A DNA stretch of 64,000 nt from Xiheimicrobium sp033763395 (GTDB lineage Bacteria > Myxococcota > Myxococcia > Myxococcales > Myxococcaceae), in NCBI GenBank assembly GCA_033763395.1, contig JANRKQ010000188.1, positions 62,001-126,000 on the forward strand, given 5' to 3'. Below, one piece after another: positions 55,101 to 62,956 of this stretch. The position numbers and the translations under genes are program-made. How positions within the stretch are numbered: position 1 is the stretch's first letter; the number at the start of each line of letters is the position of its first letter. The notes beneath the pieces are model-generated. The model did not search any database. It was not told the DNA's origin and saw only the letters and a program-made list of their open reading frames with translations.

Positions 55101-55218
55101 GCGTGCCGGCCCGAACGTCGTGACGCTGTCGGCGCCGAGCCTGATGCAGGGCGACACCTTCGGCTACCGAGTCCCCCACCCGCCGATGGAGCGCCCGACC
55201 GTCGAGTTGATCGAATGA
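52183..55218 (+). CDS. large envelope protein of tandem carboxypeptidase-regulatory-like domains, copy B
   Basis: A 1011-residue companion of copy A. The ATG at 52183 overlaps its stop and opens into a membrane anchor (VLGVGLLVAAALLAGW), followed by a charged Pro/Glu linker and a segment with CDDHAHLTELAAELRSAGAHVSPLAEG, then about nine regulatory-like repeats (LRGRVVDGTGAPVAEASVQVR, LTGRLVDPDGSPVPYAAIT and VTGVVMDEQRRPLPSVEIRC). Having the same architecture and anchor type, the two products probably lie side by side in the envelope and may form a complex. No enzymatic motif is seen. Confidence 0.85.
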   Translation: MRRTTVLGVGLLVAAALLAGWKLSQPAPERSDDEAHAPDEEGQPRRRSKWFWEGDEAPSADEPVAEPAKPRARTLRVSTEQGDPLVNVKVSLLESAVLSKLKGHEPEDCDDHAHLTELAAELRSAGAHVSPLAEGLTDAEGAVQFPERAWPPGLIVRVEVPGRGPWAMRDYGSDEVLVPDFSGGQMRLQVMTSNGEPKGGARVTVADLAGGRVFESRTDGSGLAVIESGFHGFVIVEAEGLLASAVGVLPSSEREQPILLFRPGTVNLTADPKLARFEVSLSVRHPRRTTVIDGAGKFENVRPGSVSVNVSTTGLLGSAQGDLPEDPGQVTLHLPIKRTSQVFVTVVTEAGLPVPEATASLSTPSERVESTATEEGQRLALGPVGEGPAVLRVTAPGFRARTQSLELGPGESDLEVVLSEAPRLRGRVVDGTGAPVAEASVQVRDEAVNQPEGSVTGPDGQFELHVDEEGTWQVEAIGATGEVGRVAAVVPGPEITIQLEPLGGASITVLDARRRPATNARVMIASAESSEPDLGEVPDTGVLEFTELVPGLYRYEVDDGVGGEAFLPQKGEFTVRSGEQTTVTVQTREGATLTGRLVDPDGSPVPYAAITRTGDRSGVAETDEKGEFSFVGLEPGVELELTLDHPEFGALTPAKVRPSTGRVTFKASVGPRVVGRVVDEKGAPVVDFVINGREISDDKGAFDVPASTGVLTISDFEGAEARVEPKGRADVGEVVLRRGVIVTGVVMDEQRRPLPSVEIRCDDFIVSEVMTDASGRFEGQLSRPAESIRLEAKLGEQGTIETVRVSQAPIELTLRPPTRVDGVVRGPGGRPVTTTVVITDPTGEELHVDTDPQGQFSVALAAGRWVFGTRAFRTSSVVFVSGRSQRVELGASAESCEVRVLSAPLPTAVLIVPAGVEANVPSEFFSDVSTELSPGAIALGSDGAAFVGRGLPCGAVSVHAAYGMEMVETKATLRAGPNVVTLSAPSLMQGDTFGYRVPHPPMERPTVELIE

Positions 55219-55260
55219 CGGCGCGTTGAGCCCGGCGCGACAACCGGCTACGCGAGACCC

Positions 55261-56472
55261 ATGTCGCAGCCGCTCGCGGGAAGGAACGTCGCCGTCGCCG
55301 TCGGAGGAGGCATCGCCGCGTACAAGGCGTGCGACTTCGTGCGGGAGCTGCGCCGCCAGGGCGCCGAGGTGCGGGTCGCGATGACGCGCGGGGCGTGCGA
55401 GTTCGTCACGCCGCTCACCCTGCAGAACCTCTCGGGGCACCCCGTCTTCACCGACACCTTCGAGGCCAGCCAGGACCACCAGTACGGGCACCTGCAGCTG
55501 GCGCGCTGGGCCGATCTCTTCGTGGTGGCGCCGGCGACGGCCGACCTCCTGGCGCGCATTCGCGCCGGGCTGGGGAACGACGCGGTGACGACGACGCTGC
55601 TCGCGTTCCGCGGCCAGGTGCTGCTCGCGCCCGCGATGAACACGGCCATGTGGGAGCACCCCGAGACGCAGGCCACCGTGCAGGCGCTCGCGGCGCAGGC
55701 GAAGTACCGCTTCGTGGGGCCGGTGGCTGGCCCGCTGGCCGATGGTGACGTGGGCATGGGGCGGCTGGCCGAGCTCCCAGCGCTCGTCGAGGCGACGGTG
55801 GCGCTCGCGGTGCAGGGGCCGCTGGCCGGGAAGTCGGTGCTGGTGACGGCGGGGCCGACGCGCGAGTTCCTCGACCCCGTGCGGTTCCTCTCGAATCCGT
55901 CGACCGGGAAGATGGGGCTCGCCATGGGCGAGGTGGCGCGGGCGCTCGGCGCGCAAGTGACGGTGGTGCTCGGGCCGACCGAGGCGCCGGTCTCGAAGGG
56001 CCTCGAGGTGGTGCGCGTGACGAGCGCCGACGAGATGCTGGCGGCGGTGATGCCGCGGGTCGAGGTGGCCGACGTCTTCGTGGCGGCGGCCGCGGTGAGC
56101 GACTGGAAAGCGCAGACGGTGAGCGCGCTGAAGACGAAGAAGGGCGACGGGCCCGAGTCGCTCGCGCTCGTGCGGACGCCCGACGTGCTGGCGACGGCTT
56201 CGGCGAAGGTGCACGAGAACGACCGCCGGCCCCTGCTGGTGGGCTTCGCAGCCGAGACGAACGACGTCGAGGCCTACGCGCGTGGAAAGCTCGAGCGGAA
56301 GCGGCTCGACCTCGTGGTGGCCAACGACGTCTCGGCGCCCGGCAGCGGCTTTGGGTCTGACACCAACCGCGTGGTCGTCTTCGGCCGCGACGGAGAGGCT
56401 CGGCGAGCCGAGGGGCCCAAACGCGAGGTCGCGCGTGCGATCTGGGACGTGGTGCTGGGTCGCTTGAAGTAG
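55261..56472 (+). CDS. coaBC: bifunctional CoaBC (phosphopantothenoylcysteine decarboxylase/synthetase)
   Basis: A 403-residue enzyme for two steps of coenzyme A synthesis. The N-terminal CoaC flavoprotein part has GGGIAAYKACDFVREL, the His-bearing QDHQYGHLQLARWADLFVVAPATA and PAMNTAMWEHP. Its flap reads GPLADGDVGMGRL, without the Cys found in E. coli, as in a number of other bacterial CoaBC. The CoaB part has TAGPTREFLDPVRFLSNPSTGKMG, AAAVSDW and the LKTKKGDG lysine region. It starts 42 bases after copy B and is followed 12 bases on by the glycosylase gene. Confidence 0.93.
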   Translation: MSQPLAGRNVAVAVGGGIAAYKACDFVRELRRQGAEVRVAMTRGACEFVTPLTLQNLSGHPVFTDTFEASQDHQYGHLQLARWADLFVVAPATADLLARIRAGLGNDAVTTTLLAFRGQVLLAPAMNTAMWEHPETQATVQALAAQAKYRFVGPVAGPLADGDVGMGRLAELPALVEATVALAVQGPLAGKSVLVTAGPTREFLDPVRFLSNPSTGKMGLAMGEVARALGAQVTVVLGPTEAPVSKGLEVVRVTSADEMLAAVMPRVEVADVFVAAAAVSDWKAQTVSALKTKKGDGPESLALVRTPDVLATASAKVHENDRRPLLVGFAAETNDVEAYARGKLERKRLDLVVANDVSAPGSGFGSDTNRVVVFGRDGEARRAEGPKREVARAIWDVVLGRLK

Positions 56473-56484
56473 GGTGGGTTGGCG

Positions 56485-57288
56485 ATGTCTGACGAGCTGA
56501 ACGAGCTGGCGCTGGAGCTGCGACGACACCTCGCCTGGCAGGAGGCGGATGGCTCGCGGGTGGTGTTGGCCGATCGAGCCGCGCTGCAAGCGGGTGCCAT
56601 CGCGCGTCCGGCGGCGATGCCCCAGGCTCGACCCGTAGCGCCTGCACGCCCGGCTCCGGCGCCCGCAGTGGCCCGCCCGGTGCCGGCCCCAGCGCCGCTT
56701 CCCATCACGGCCGTCGAACGGCGCCCGCTCGACGAGATCCGCCGTGAGCTCGGCGACTGCCAGCGCTGCAAGCTCTGCAAGGGCCGCAACTCCATCGTCT
56801 TTGGCGCCGGAAACCCGCGCGCCGAGCTCGTCTTCGTCGGCGAGGGGCCGGGCGAAGAAGAGGACAAGCAGGGCGTGCCCTTCGTCGGGAAGGCCGGCCA
56901 GCTGCTGACGAAGATGATCGAGGCGATGAAGTTCAGCCGCGACGACGTCTACATCTGCAACGTCGTGAAGTGCCGGCCGCCGAACAACCGCAACCCCGAG
57001 CCCGACGAGATCGAGGCCTGTGAGCCGTTCCTCAAGGCGCAGCTCGCGTCGCTCCAGCCGAAGGTGATCGTCGCCCTGGGCAAGTTCGCCGCGCAGACGC
57101 TCCTTCGCGATCAGACGTCGATCACCCGCCTGCGGGGGCAATGGCGGGAGTACCAGGGCATTCCACTCATGCCGACGTTCCACCCGGCCTACCTGCTGCG
57201 TCAGCCCGAAGAGAAGAAGCTCGCGTGGCTCGACCTGCAGGAAGTCATGAAACGCTTCGGCCGCGCACCAGAGAAGAAGGGGCAGTGA
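56485..57288 (+). CDS. family 4 uracil-DNA glycosylase
   Basis: A 267-residue iron-sulfur enzyme that removes uracil from DNA. After a Pro/Ala-rich N-terminal extension of about 80 residues, the 4Fe-4S cysteines appear in CQRCKLC and later in KCRPP and EACEPF. Motif A is GEGPGEEEDKQGVPFVGKAGQLL and motif B is HPAYLLR. The Ala-Pro tail-like N-terminus is longer than in archaeal relatives. The ATG at 56485 is chosen over a TTG at 56479. It overlaps the esterase start by one base (TGATG). Confidence 0.93.
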   Translation: MSDELNELALELRRHLAWQEADGSRVVLADRAALQAGAIARPAAMPQARPVAPARPAPAPAVARPVPAPAPLPITAVERRPLDEIRRELGDCQRCKLCKGRNSIVFGAGNPRAELVFVGEGPGEEEDKQGVPFVGKAGQLLTKMIEAMKFSRDDVYICNVVKCRPPNNRNPEPDEIEACEPFLKAQLASLQPKVIVALGKFAAQTLLRDQTSITRLRGQWREYQGIPLMPTFHPAYLLRQPEEKKLAWLDLQEVMKRFGRAPEKKGQ

Positions 57289-58298
57289 TGAAGGGGACGA
57301 TGCAGTTGTTTCAGGTCTTCGCCGGCTCGCTCGAGGGCAACCCGCTCAACGATCCGTCGACGCGCACCATTCCGGTGTACCTGCCGCCGGGCTACGCCGA
57401 GAACCCCGAGGCGCGCTACCCGGTCGTCTACTTCCTGCACGGATTCACCGGCACGGGCATGCAGTGGCTCAACACGTCTCCCTTCACCCGCACGGTGCCG
57501 GAGCGCCTCGACTTCTTGATCGCCGAGCAGGGCCTGCCGCCGTGCATCGGGGTGTTCGCCGACGGGTGGACCTCGCTGGGGGGGAGCCAGTGGATCAACA
57601 GCGAAGGCATCGGGCGCTACCGCGACTACGTGGCGCGCGATCTGGTGGCGTTCGTCGACCGCACGTTCCGCACGGTGGGCAAGGGCGGGGCGCGGGCGCT
57701 GGTGGGCAAGTCGTCGGGCGGCTACGGCGCGCTCGTCATCAGCCGCTTCCACCCCGAGCTCTTCGCGCACATCGGCGTGCACTCGGCCGACGCGGGCTTC
57801 GAGTACTGCTACCTGCACGAGCTCCCGCAGGCCGCGGGGCCGCTGCTCAAGGCCGGCGGCGTCGAGCAGTGGTACCGCGAGTTCATCAACCGCTCGCTGG
57901 CGACCAAGATGAAGGGCGACGATCACACCGTCATCAACATGCTGGCGATGGCGGCGGCGTACTCGCCGAAGAAGGGCGAGCCGCTGGGCCTCGAGCTGCC
58001 GATCGATCTGCAGACGGGGCGCCTGCGCGTCGACGTGTGGAACCGGTGGCTGGTGCACGATCCCGTGCGGTTCACGCCCAAGCACCTCGACGTCTACAAG
58101 AAGCTGAAGACGATCTTCATCGACTGCGGCACGCGCGACGAGTTCAACCTGCGCTGGGGCGCGAGGCTCTTGTCCGAAGAGTTCCGCGCCGGCGGCGTCG
58201 ACCACGTGCACGAGGAGTTCGAGGACGGGCACATGGGCGTGAACTACCGGTTCGAGCGCTCCCTGGGCTACCTGCTGCCGCGGCTCGAGCGCAGCTGA
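57288..58298 (+). CDS. esterase D/S-formylglutathione-hydrolase-like alpha/beta hydrolase
   Basis: A 336-residue cytoplasmic hydrolase of the putative esterase family. VVYFLHGFTGTGMQW forms the oxyanion region; the nucleophile is Ser in VGKSSGGYGALV (GxSxG), with acid Asp in DCGTRDEFN and the last His in DGHMGVNY. The substrate is unknown. It is the last gene of a coaBC-glycosylase-esterase group and ends 4 bases from the convergent kinase gene. Confidence 0.87.
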   Translation: MKGTMQLFQVFAGSLEGNPLNDPSTRTIPVYLPPGYAENPEARYPVVYFLHGFTGTGMQWLNTSPFTRTVPERLDFLIAEQGLPPCIGVFADGWTSLGGSQWINSEGIGRYRDYVARDLVAFVDRTFRTVGKGGARALVGKSSGGYGALVISRFHPELFAHIGVHSADAGFEYCYLHELPQAAGPLLKAGGVEQWYREFINRSLATKMKGDDHTVINMLAMAAAYSPKKGEPLGLELPIDLQTGRLRVDVWNRWLVHDPVRFTPKHLDVYKKLKTIFIDCGTRDEFNLRWGARLLSEEFRAGGVDHVHEEFEDGHMGVNYRFERSLGYLLPRLERS

Positions 58299-58302
58299 CG
58301 GC

Positions 58303-59046
58303 TCACTTCGCGAGGAACGCCGACACCGTGTCGAGGAACTGCTCGCGCCCGCGCCCCGTGCGGATGTCGAGCGTGGTCACGTCGAACGTCAGCACGTCGA
58401 TGCCGTACTTGCCCTGCAGCACCATCGGGAACGTCGCGTAGTACCCCGACAAGCCGCGCAGGAACTGGGCCTGAATGCCCTTCTCCTCTTCGCGGCCGCG
58501 CTTCTTGATGCGGTCGAGGAGCACCTGCACCTGCGGCACGTCGAAGCAGATCACCTTCTGCGGGTGCTTGATGGTGCGCGTCAGGCGCTGGAAGTACTCG
58601 AAATAGAGCTCGAGCTCGGCGTCGGTCATGAAGCCCAGACCGTGCAGGTACTTCGCGAAGATCTCGGGGTCTTCGTAGAGCGTGCGATCCTGAATGCAGC
58701 TCTTGTCGACCTTGTGAATGAGCTCGTGGTGCTCGACGCGGCGAATGAGGAACTCGAGCTGGAGCGTGAAGCTCCAGCGCTTCATGTCGGCGTAGTAGTC
58801 CTTCAGGAAGCGGTTATCGATGACGGGCTCGTCGAAGAGTTCGAAGCCGAACTTCTGGCTCACCATCTTCGCGGCGGTCGTCTTGCCGGCGCCGATGTTG
58901 CCGGCCATGGCGACGAAGAGCTTCTGCTTCGGGGCCTTGCCGGCGCGGGGGCGCTTGCGCGTGCTGGCCGCCGACGCCGCGGCGATCTCGGCCGACTCGA
59001 CGGTCGAGGGCGCTGGGACCGGCTGGAACTTGCGCTTGGTGCTCAC
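58303..59046 (-). CDS. deoxynucleoside kinase (dAK/dGK-like)
   Basis: A 247-residue protein. After a basic, Ala-rich N-terminal 40 residues comes the P-loop AGNIGAGKTTAA, followed by DEPVIDNRFLKDYY, the DRTLYEDPEIFA lid-region motif and a C-terminal LTFDV. It should phosphorylate deoxynucleosides for salvage. It starts at a GTG behind a GAGG, 7 bases after tdh, so it shares the kbl-tdh operon, an odd partner for threonine catabolism. Confidence 0.9.
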   Translation of the reverse strand: MSTKRKFQPVPAPSTVESAEIAAASAASTRKRPRAGKAPKQKLFVAMAGNIGAGKTTAAKMVSQKFGFELFDEPVIDNRFLKDYYADMKRWSFTLQLEFLIRRVEHHELIHKVDKSCIQDRTLYEDPEIFAKYLHGLGFMTDAELELYFEYFQRLTRTIKHPQKVICFDVPQVQVLLDRIKKRGREEEKGIQAQFLRGLSGYYATFPMVLQGKYGIDVLTFDVTTLDIRTGRGREQFLDTVSAFLAK

Positions 59047-59053
59047 CGGGGCC

Positions 59054-60082
59054 TCACTTCGTCCAATCGAGCACGACCTTGCCGCTCTGGCCGGTGCGCA
59101 TGATCTCGAAGCCCTGCTTGAAGTCCGAGATGGGGAAGCGGTGCGTGACGACCGGGCTGATGTCGAGCCCGCTCTGCAGCATCGCCGTCATCTTGTACCA
59201 GGTCTCGAACATCTCGCGGCCGTAGACGCCCTTGAGCACGAGGCCCTTGAAGATGACCTGGCTCCAGTCAATGGCGATCTCTCCCGGGGGAATGCCGAGG
59301 ATCGCCACGCGCCCGCCGTGGTTCATCGCCTTGAACATCTGCCTGAAGGCGGCGCCGTTGCCGCTCATCTCGAGGCCGACGTCGAAGCCCTCGACCATGC
59401 CGAGCTGCTTCATGACGTCGTCGAGCGACTCCTTCGCGACGTTCACCGCCCGGGTGGCGCCCATCTTGCGCGCGAGCTCGAGCCGGTACTCGTTGACGTC
59501 GGTGATGACGACGTGGCGCGCGCCGATGTGCTTGCAGATCGGCACCGCCATCACGCCGATGGGGCCGGCGCCGGTGATGAGCACGTCTTCGCCAACCACG
59601 TCGAACGACAGCGCCGTGTGCACCGCGTTGCCGAGTGGGTCGAAGAAGGCCGCGATGTGATCGGGGATCTCCTTCGGTAGCTTGAAGACGTTGAACGCCG
59701 GAATGGTGACGTACTCAGCGAAGCTGCCCTGGCGGTTGACGCCCAGGCCGATGGTGTTGCGGCAGAGGTGACGCTTTCCCGCGCGGCAGTTGCGGCAGCC
59801 CCCGCAGGTGATGTGGCCCTCGGCCGAGACGCGCTCACCGACCGCGAAGCCGGTCACTTCGCTGCCGATCTCGGCGACCTCGCCCATGAACTCGTGCCCG
59901 ATGCCCATCGGCACGGGGATGGTGCGCTGGCTCCACTCGTCCCAGTTGTAGATGTGAATGTCGGTGCCGCAGATGCCCGTCTGGCGCACCTTGATGAGCA
60001 CGTCGTTGGGCCCGCACTTCGGCACGGGCAGCTCTTCGAGCCAGAGACCGGGTTCCTTCTTCGACTTGACGAGCGCCTTCAC
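59054..60082 (-). CDS. tdh: L-threonine 3-dehydrogenase
   Basis: A 342-residue zinc alcohol dehydrogenase-fold enzyme that oxidises threonine to 2-amino-3-ketobutyrate. Catalytic zinc ligands are in GICGTDIHIYNWDEW and GIGHEFMG; the structural zinc cysteines are in CGGCRNCRAGKRHLC. The Rossmann segment is VLITGAGPIGVMA. It starts at GTG overlapping the kbl stop by 4 bases. Its product feeds Kbl directly, so the two work as a pathway to glycine and acetyl-CoA. Confidence 0.96.
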   Translation of the reverse strand: MKALVKSKKEPGLWLEELPVPKCGPNDVLIKVRQTGICGTDIHIYNWDEWSQRTIPVPMGIGHEFMGEVAEIGSEVTGFAVGERVSAEGHITCGGCRNCRAGKRHLCRNTIGLGVNRQGSFAEYVTIPAFNVFKLPKEIPDHIAAFFDPLGNAVHTALSFDVVGEDVLITGAGPIGVMAVPICKHIGARHVVITDVNEYRLELARKMGATRAVNVAKESLDDVMKQLGMVEGFDVGLEMSGNGAAFRQMFKAMNHGGRVAILGIPPGEIAIDWSQVIFKGLVLKGVYGREMFETWYKMTAMLQSGLDISPVVTHRFPISDFKQGFEIMRTGQSGKVVLDWTK

Positions 60083-61275
60083 GCGATGACTCCGAGCTGT
60101 TTGCCGACGGTGGTGAATGCGGCGATCGCGCGGTCGAGCTGCGCGCGGGTGTGCGCCGCGGACATCTGGGTGCGAATGCGGGCCTGGCCCTTCGGGACGA
60201 CGGGGAAGCTGAAGCCCACGACATAGATGCCTTCCTTCAGCAGCTCGTCGGCGAAGCGGGAGGCCAGCGCGGCGTCGCCGATCATCACGGGGATGATCGG
60301 GTGCCCTTCGCCCGAGAGCCTGAAGCCCGCCTTCGTCATCTGGGCACGGAAGTGCGCCGCGTTGTCCCGGAGCGCCTTGCGGCGATCGTCGCTCTTCTCG
60401 AGCAGCTCGAGGCAGCGCACGGTGGCGTGCGCGATGGCCGGCATGAGGCTGTTGGAGAACAGGTACGGCCGCGCGCGCTGACGGAGGAGCTGGACGACCT
60501 CCTTGCGCCCCGACACGTACCCGCCCGACGCGCCGCCCAGCGCCTTCCCGAGCGTGCCGGTGAGGATGTCGACCCGCCCCAGCACGCCGCGCAGCTCGTG
60601 CGAGCCCTTGCCCTGGTCTCCCGTGAAGCCCACCGCGTGCGAGTCGTCGACCATCACCGCGGCGCCGTAGCGATCGCAGAGGTCGCAGAGTTCCTTGAGG
60701 TTGGCGATGACGCCGTCCATCGAGAAGACGCCGTCGGTCACCACCAGCATGAAGCGCGAGTTGGCCGCCTTCGCTTCCTTGAGCCGCGCCTCGAGCTCGT
60801 TCAGATCGTTGTTCGCGTAGCGGTACCGCTTCGCCTTGCAGAGCCGAATGCCGTCGATGATCGACGCGTGGTTGAGCGCGTCGGAGATCACCGCGTCTTC
60901 TTCGCCCAGCACGATCTCGAAGACACCGCCGTTGGCGTCCCAGCACGACGAGAACAGAATCGTGTCCTCGGTGCCGAGGAAGCGGGTGAGCTTGTCTTCG
61001 AGCTCCTTGTGGATGTCCTGGGTGCCGCAGATGAAGCGCACCGAGGCCATGCCGAAGCCGTGGCGGTCGAAGCCCTCTTTGGCCGCGGCGATGAGCTCGG
61101 GCGCGTCGGCGAGGCCGAGGTAGTTGTTGGCGCAGAAGTTCAAGACCTCGGCGCCGCTCTGCACGGTGATGGTCGCGCGCTGGGGCGAGGTGATGACGCG
61201 TTCGTTCTTGAACAGACCCTGGGCGCGAATGTCGTCGAGCTGGGCCTGCAGGTGGGCGAGGAGCGCGGCGTTCAT
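60079..61275 (-). CDS. kbl: glycine C-acetyltransferase (2-amino-3-ketobutyrate CoA ligase)
   Basis: A 398-residue PLP enzyme of the alpha-oxoamine synthase family. It cleaves 2-amino-3-ketobutyrate with CoA into glycine and acetyl-CoA. It opens with the LQAQLDDIRAQGLFKNERVI segment; the PLP lysine is in TLGKALGGASGG and the preceding VDDSHAVGFTG is typical. The ATG at 61275 fits the family start better than one at 61314. It is the first gene of the kbl-tdh-kinase group. Confidence 0.95.
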   Translation of the reverse strand: MNAALLAHLQAQLDDIRAQGLFKNERVITSPQRATITVQSGAEVLNFCANNYLGLADAPELIAAAKEGFDRHGFGMASVRFICGTQDIHKELEDKLTRFLGTEDTILFSSCWDANGGVFEIVLGEEDAVISDALNHASIIDGIRLCKAKRYRYANNDLNELEARLKEAKAANSRFMLVVTDGVFSMDGVIANLKELCDLCDRYGAAVMVDDSHAVGFTGDQGKGSHELRGVLGRVDILTGTLGKALGGASGGYVSGRKEVVQLLRQRARPYLFSNSLMPAIAHATVRCLELLEKSDDRRKALRDNAAHFRAQMTKAGFRLSGEGHPIIPVMIGDAALASRFADELLKEGIYVVGFSFPVVPKGQARIRTQMSAAHTRAQLDRAIAAFTTVGKQLGVIA

Positions 61276-61356
61276 GTCGGCCGCGTCGCCTAGCACCGAG
61301 CGCCCCGAGGGCAAACGACGCCGAGGTGACGGGCTGCGTCAGCCTTCACCGACGCA

Positions 61357-62076
61357 TCAGTCGTCGTCGCCCTCGTCGTCCGTCGACAGGCGCTCGCGCA
61401 GCTTTTTCACCGCGTCGCCATGGAGCTGGCACACCCGGGCTTCGCTCACCTCGAGGGCCTGGGCGATCTCCTTGTAGGTGAGGCCTTCCACGTAGTGGAG
61501 CGAGAGCAGCAGCGACAGCCGCTGGGGGAGGGTGCCGATCGCCTCGGTGAGGCGCTGCACCGTCATCGCGTGATCGAGCCGCTCGTCCTGCCGGGCGTCG
61601 AGGCTCACGATGGGGAGCTCGGGCGTCAGCGGCATCGACGGCTGCGCGATGGACTCGAGCGCGTCGAGCTCTTCGAGGGTGAGGCCCAGCTTCGTGGCCA
61701 GCTCTTCCTGGGTCGGGTCGCGCCCCAGCGACGCTTCGAGCGCGTGCCGGGTCTTGCGCACCTTGTCGGCGTCGGCGCGCAGGCGGCGGGGGAGATGATC
61801 CATCTCGCGCAGCTCGTCGATCATCGCGCCGCGAATGCGGTGCTCGGCGAAGCTCTCGAACTTCACCGCGCGCCCCGCGTCGAAGCGCTTCCACGCGTCG
61901 AGCAGGCCGAGCGCGCCGACCGACCAGAGATCGCCGGGCTGAACGGCGTTGGCCGTGCGGGCGCAGATGCGGCGGGCGACGCGATCGATGAGGAATGCGT
62001 ACCGCTGCACCACCTCGTCGTCGGAGAGGGGCGGGGCCTGCTGGGTGGTCTCGTATCGTAGCGCGGCGCGGTGCAT
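61357..62076 (-). CDS. fliA: FliA/WhiG-type sigma factor (sigma-28 family)
   Basis: A 239-residue sigma factor. Region 2 contains YAFLIDRVARRI, GDLWSVGALGLLDAWKRFD and FESFAEHRIRGAMIDELREMDHLPRRLR; region 3 has GRDPTQEELATKLGL; region 4 has LPQRLSLLLSLHYVEGLTYKEIAQALEVSEARVCQLH. This matches flagellar sigma-28 proteins. It lies 10 bases after flhG in an flhF-flhG-fliA order known from polar flagellar clusters. Alternative general-stress WhiG-like roles are possible. Confidence 0.88.
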   Translation of the reverse strand: MHRAALRYETTQQAPPLSDDEVVQRYAFLIDRVARRICARTANAVQPGDLWSVGALGLLDAWKRFDAGRAVKFESFAEHRIRGAMIDELREMDHLPRRLRADADKVRKTRHALEASLGRDPTQEELATKLGLTLEELDALESIAQPSMPLTPELPIVSLDARQDERLDHAMTVQRLTEAIGTLPQRLSLLLSLHYVEGLTYKEIAQALEVSEARVCQLHGDAVKKLRERLSTDDEGDDD

Positions 62077-62086
62077 GGCGGCTCCC

Positions 62087-62953
62087 TCAGTGAACGCTCG
62101 ATTCCCGGAGCAGACGGCTCCACAGGAATTTGAGGCCGCCCTCGAGGCGGATGGGCGGTGGTTCGTGGAACAGCGTGTCGGCGACGGCGTTGAGCGCGCG
62201 CGTGGCAGGCGAGCTCGGGAAGAGGCCGACGAGGGGCTTCTGCGACATCACCGCGCGGTGCACGTTCTCGTCGCGGGGGAGCCAGCCCAGCCAACGCATC
62301 TTCGCGCCGAGGAAGCGGCTGACGACGCCCGAGAGCTTGTCGAAGATGTCCTTGGCGACGGCCTCGCTGGGCGCCTGGTTGACGACGACGTTGAAGAAGC
62401 GCGCGCCGCCTTCCTGGCAGAGCACCTTGAGCGTCGCGTAGGCATCGGTGATCGAGGTGGGCTCGGGGCTCACCACCAGCAGCGCCTCCTGGGCCGCGCC
62501 GACGAAGAAGAGCACGTTGTCGCCGATGCCGGCGCCGACGTCGATGAAGACGAGGTCGAAGTCCTCCTCGAGCTGATCGATCGCCGACACGAGCCGCAGG
62601 CGCTGCGCCTCGTCGAGCCGGGTGAGCGACTGGAGCCCGTGCCCGGCTGGCAGCACCTTCACGCCCTCGGGCCCCTCGGCGAGGATCTCCTTCACCGGGC
62701 GGTCGCCGTCGAGCAGGTGACCGAGGTGGTAGCGGGGCTTGAGCCCGTAGAGGATCTCGACGTTCGCCAGCCCGAGGTCTGCGTCGACGATCAGCACCCG
62801 TTGCCCGGCCCGGGCTCCGAGCACCGCCAGGTTCGCCGCCACGTTCGACTTGCCGACGCCGCCCTTGCCGCTGGTGACACCGATGACGCGCAGCCGGGGC
62901 TGGTTCTTCCGGTGCTCCTTCATCGCCTCGCGAAGCCCGATGGCCTGGTCCAT
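62087..62953 (-). CDS. flhG: FlhG/FleN-type MinD-like ATPase
   Basis: A 288-residue MinD/ParA ATPase. The deviant Walker A is SGKGGVGKSNVAANLAV, and the second motif is IDVGAGIG with VVVNQAPS as adenine-region strand. Residues 2-8 are DQAIGLR, the DQAxxLR activation helix by which FlhG stimulates the FlhF GTPase. The C-terminus should carry the membrane-targeting helix (LKFLWSRLL). FlhG limits flagellar number. It lies 3 bases after flhF. Confidence 0.93.
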   Translation of the reverse strand: MDQAIGLREAMKEHRKNQPRLRVIGVTSGKGGVGKSNVAANLAVLGARAGQRVLIVDADLGLANVEILYGLKPRYHLGHLLDGDRPVKEILAEGPEGVKVLPAGHGLQSLTRLDEAQRLRLVSAIDQLEEDFDLVFIDVGAGIGDNVLFFVGAAQEALLVVSPEPTSITDAYATLKVLCQEGGARFFNVVVNQAPSEAVAKDIFDKLSGVVSRFLGAKMRWLGWLPRDENVHRAVMSQKPLVGLFPSSPATRALNAVADTLFHEPPPIRLEGGLKFLWSRLLRESSVH

Positions 62954-62956
62954 GAC

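Noticed and set aside
52357..57183. A 1608-codon open frame on the minus strand opposite the repeat-protein, coaBC and glycosylase genes.
   Set aside because: Its translation is Arg/His/Ala-rich without family motifs, as expected for the antisense of high-GC genes. The plus-strand genes have clear domains.
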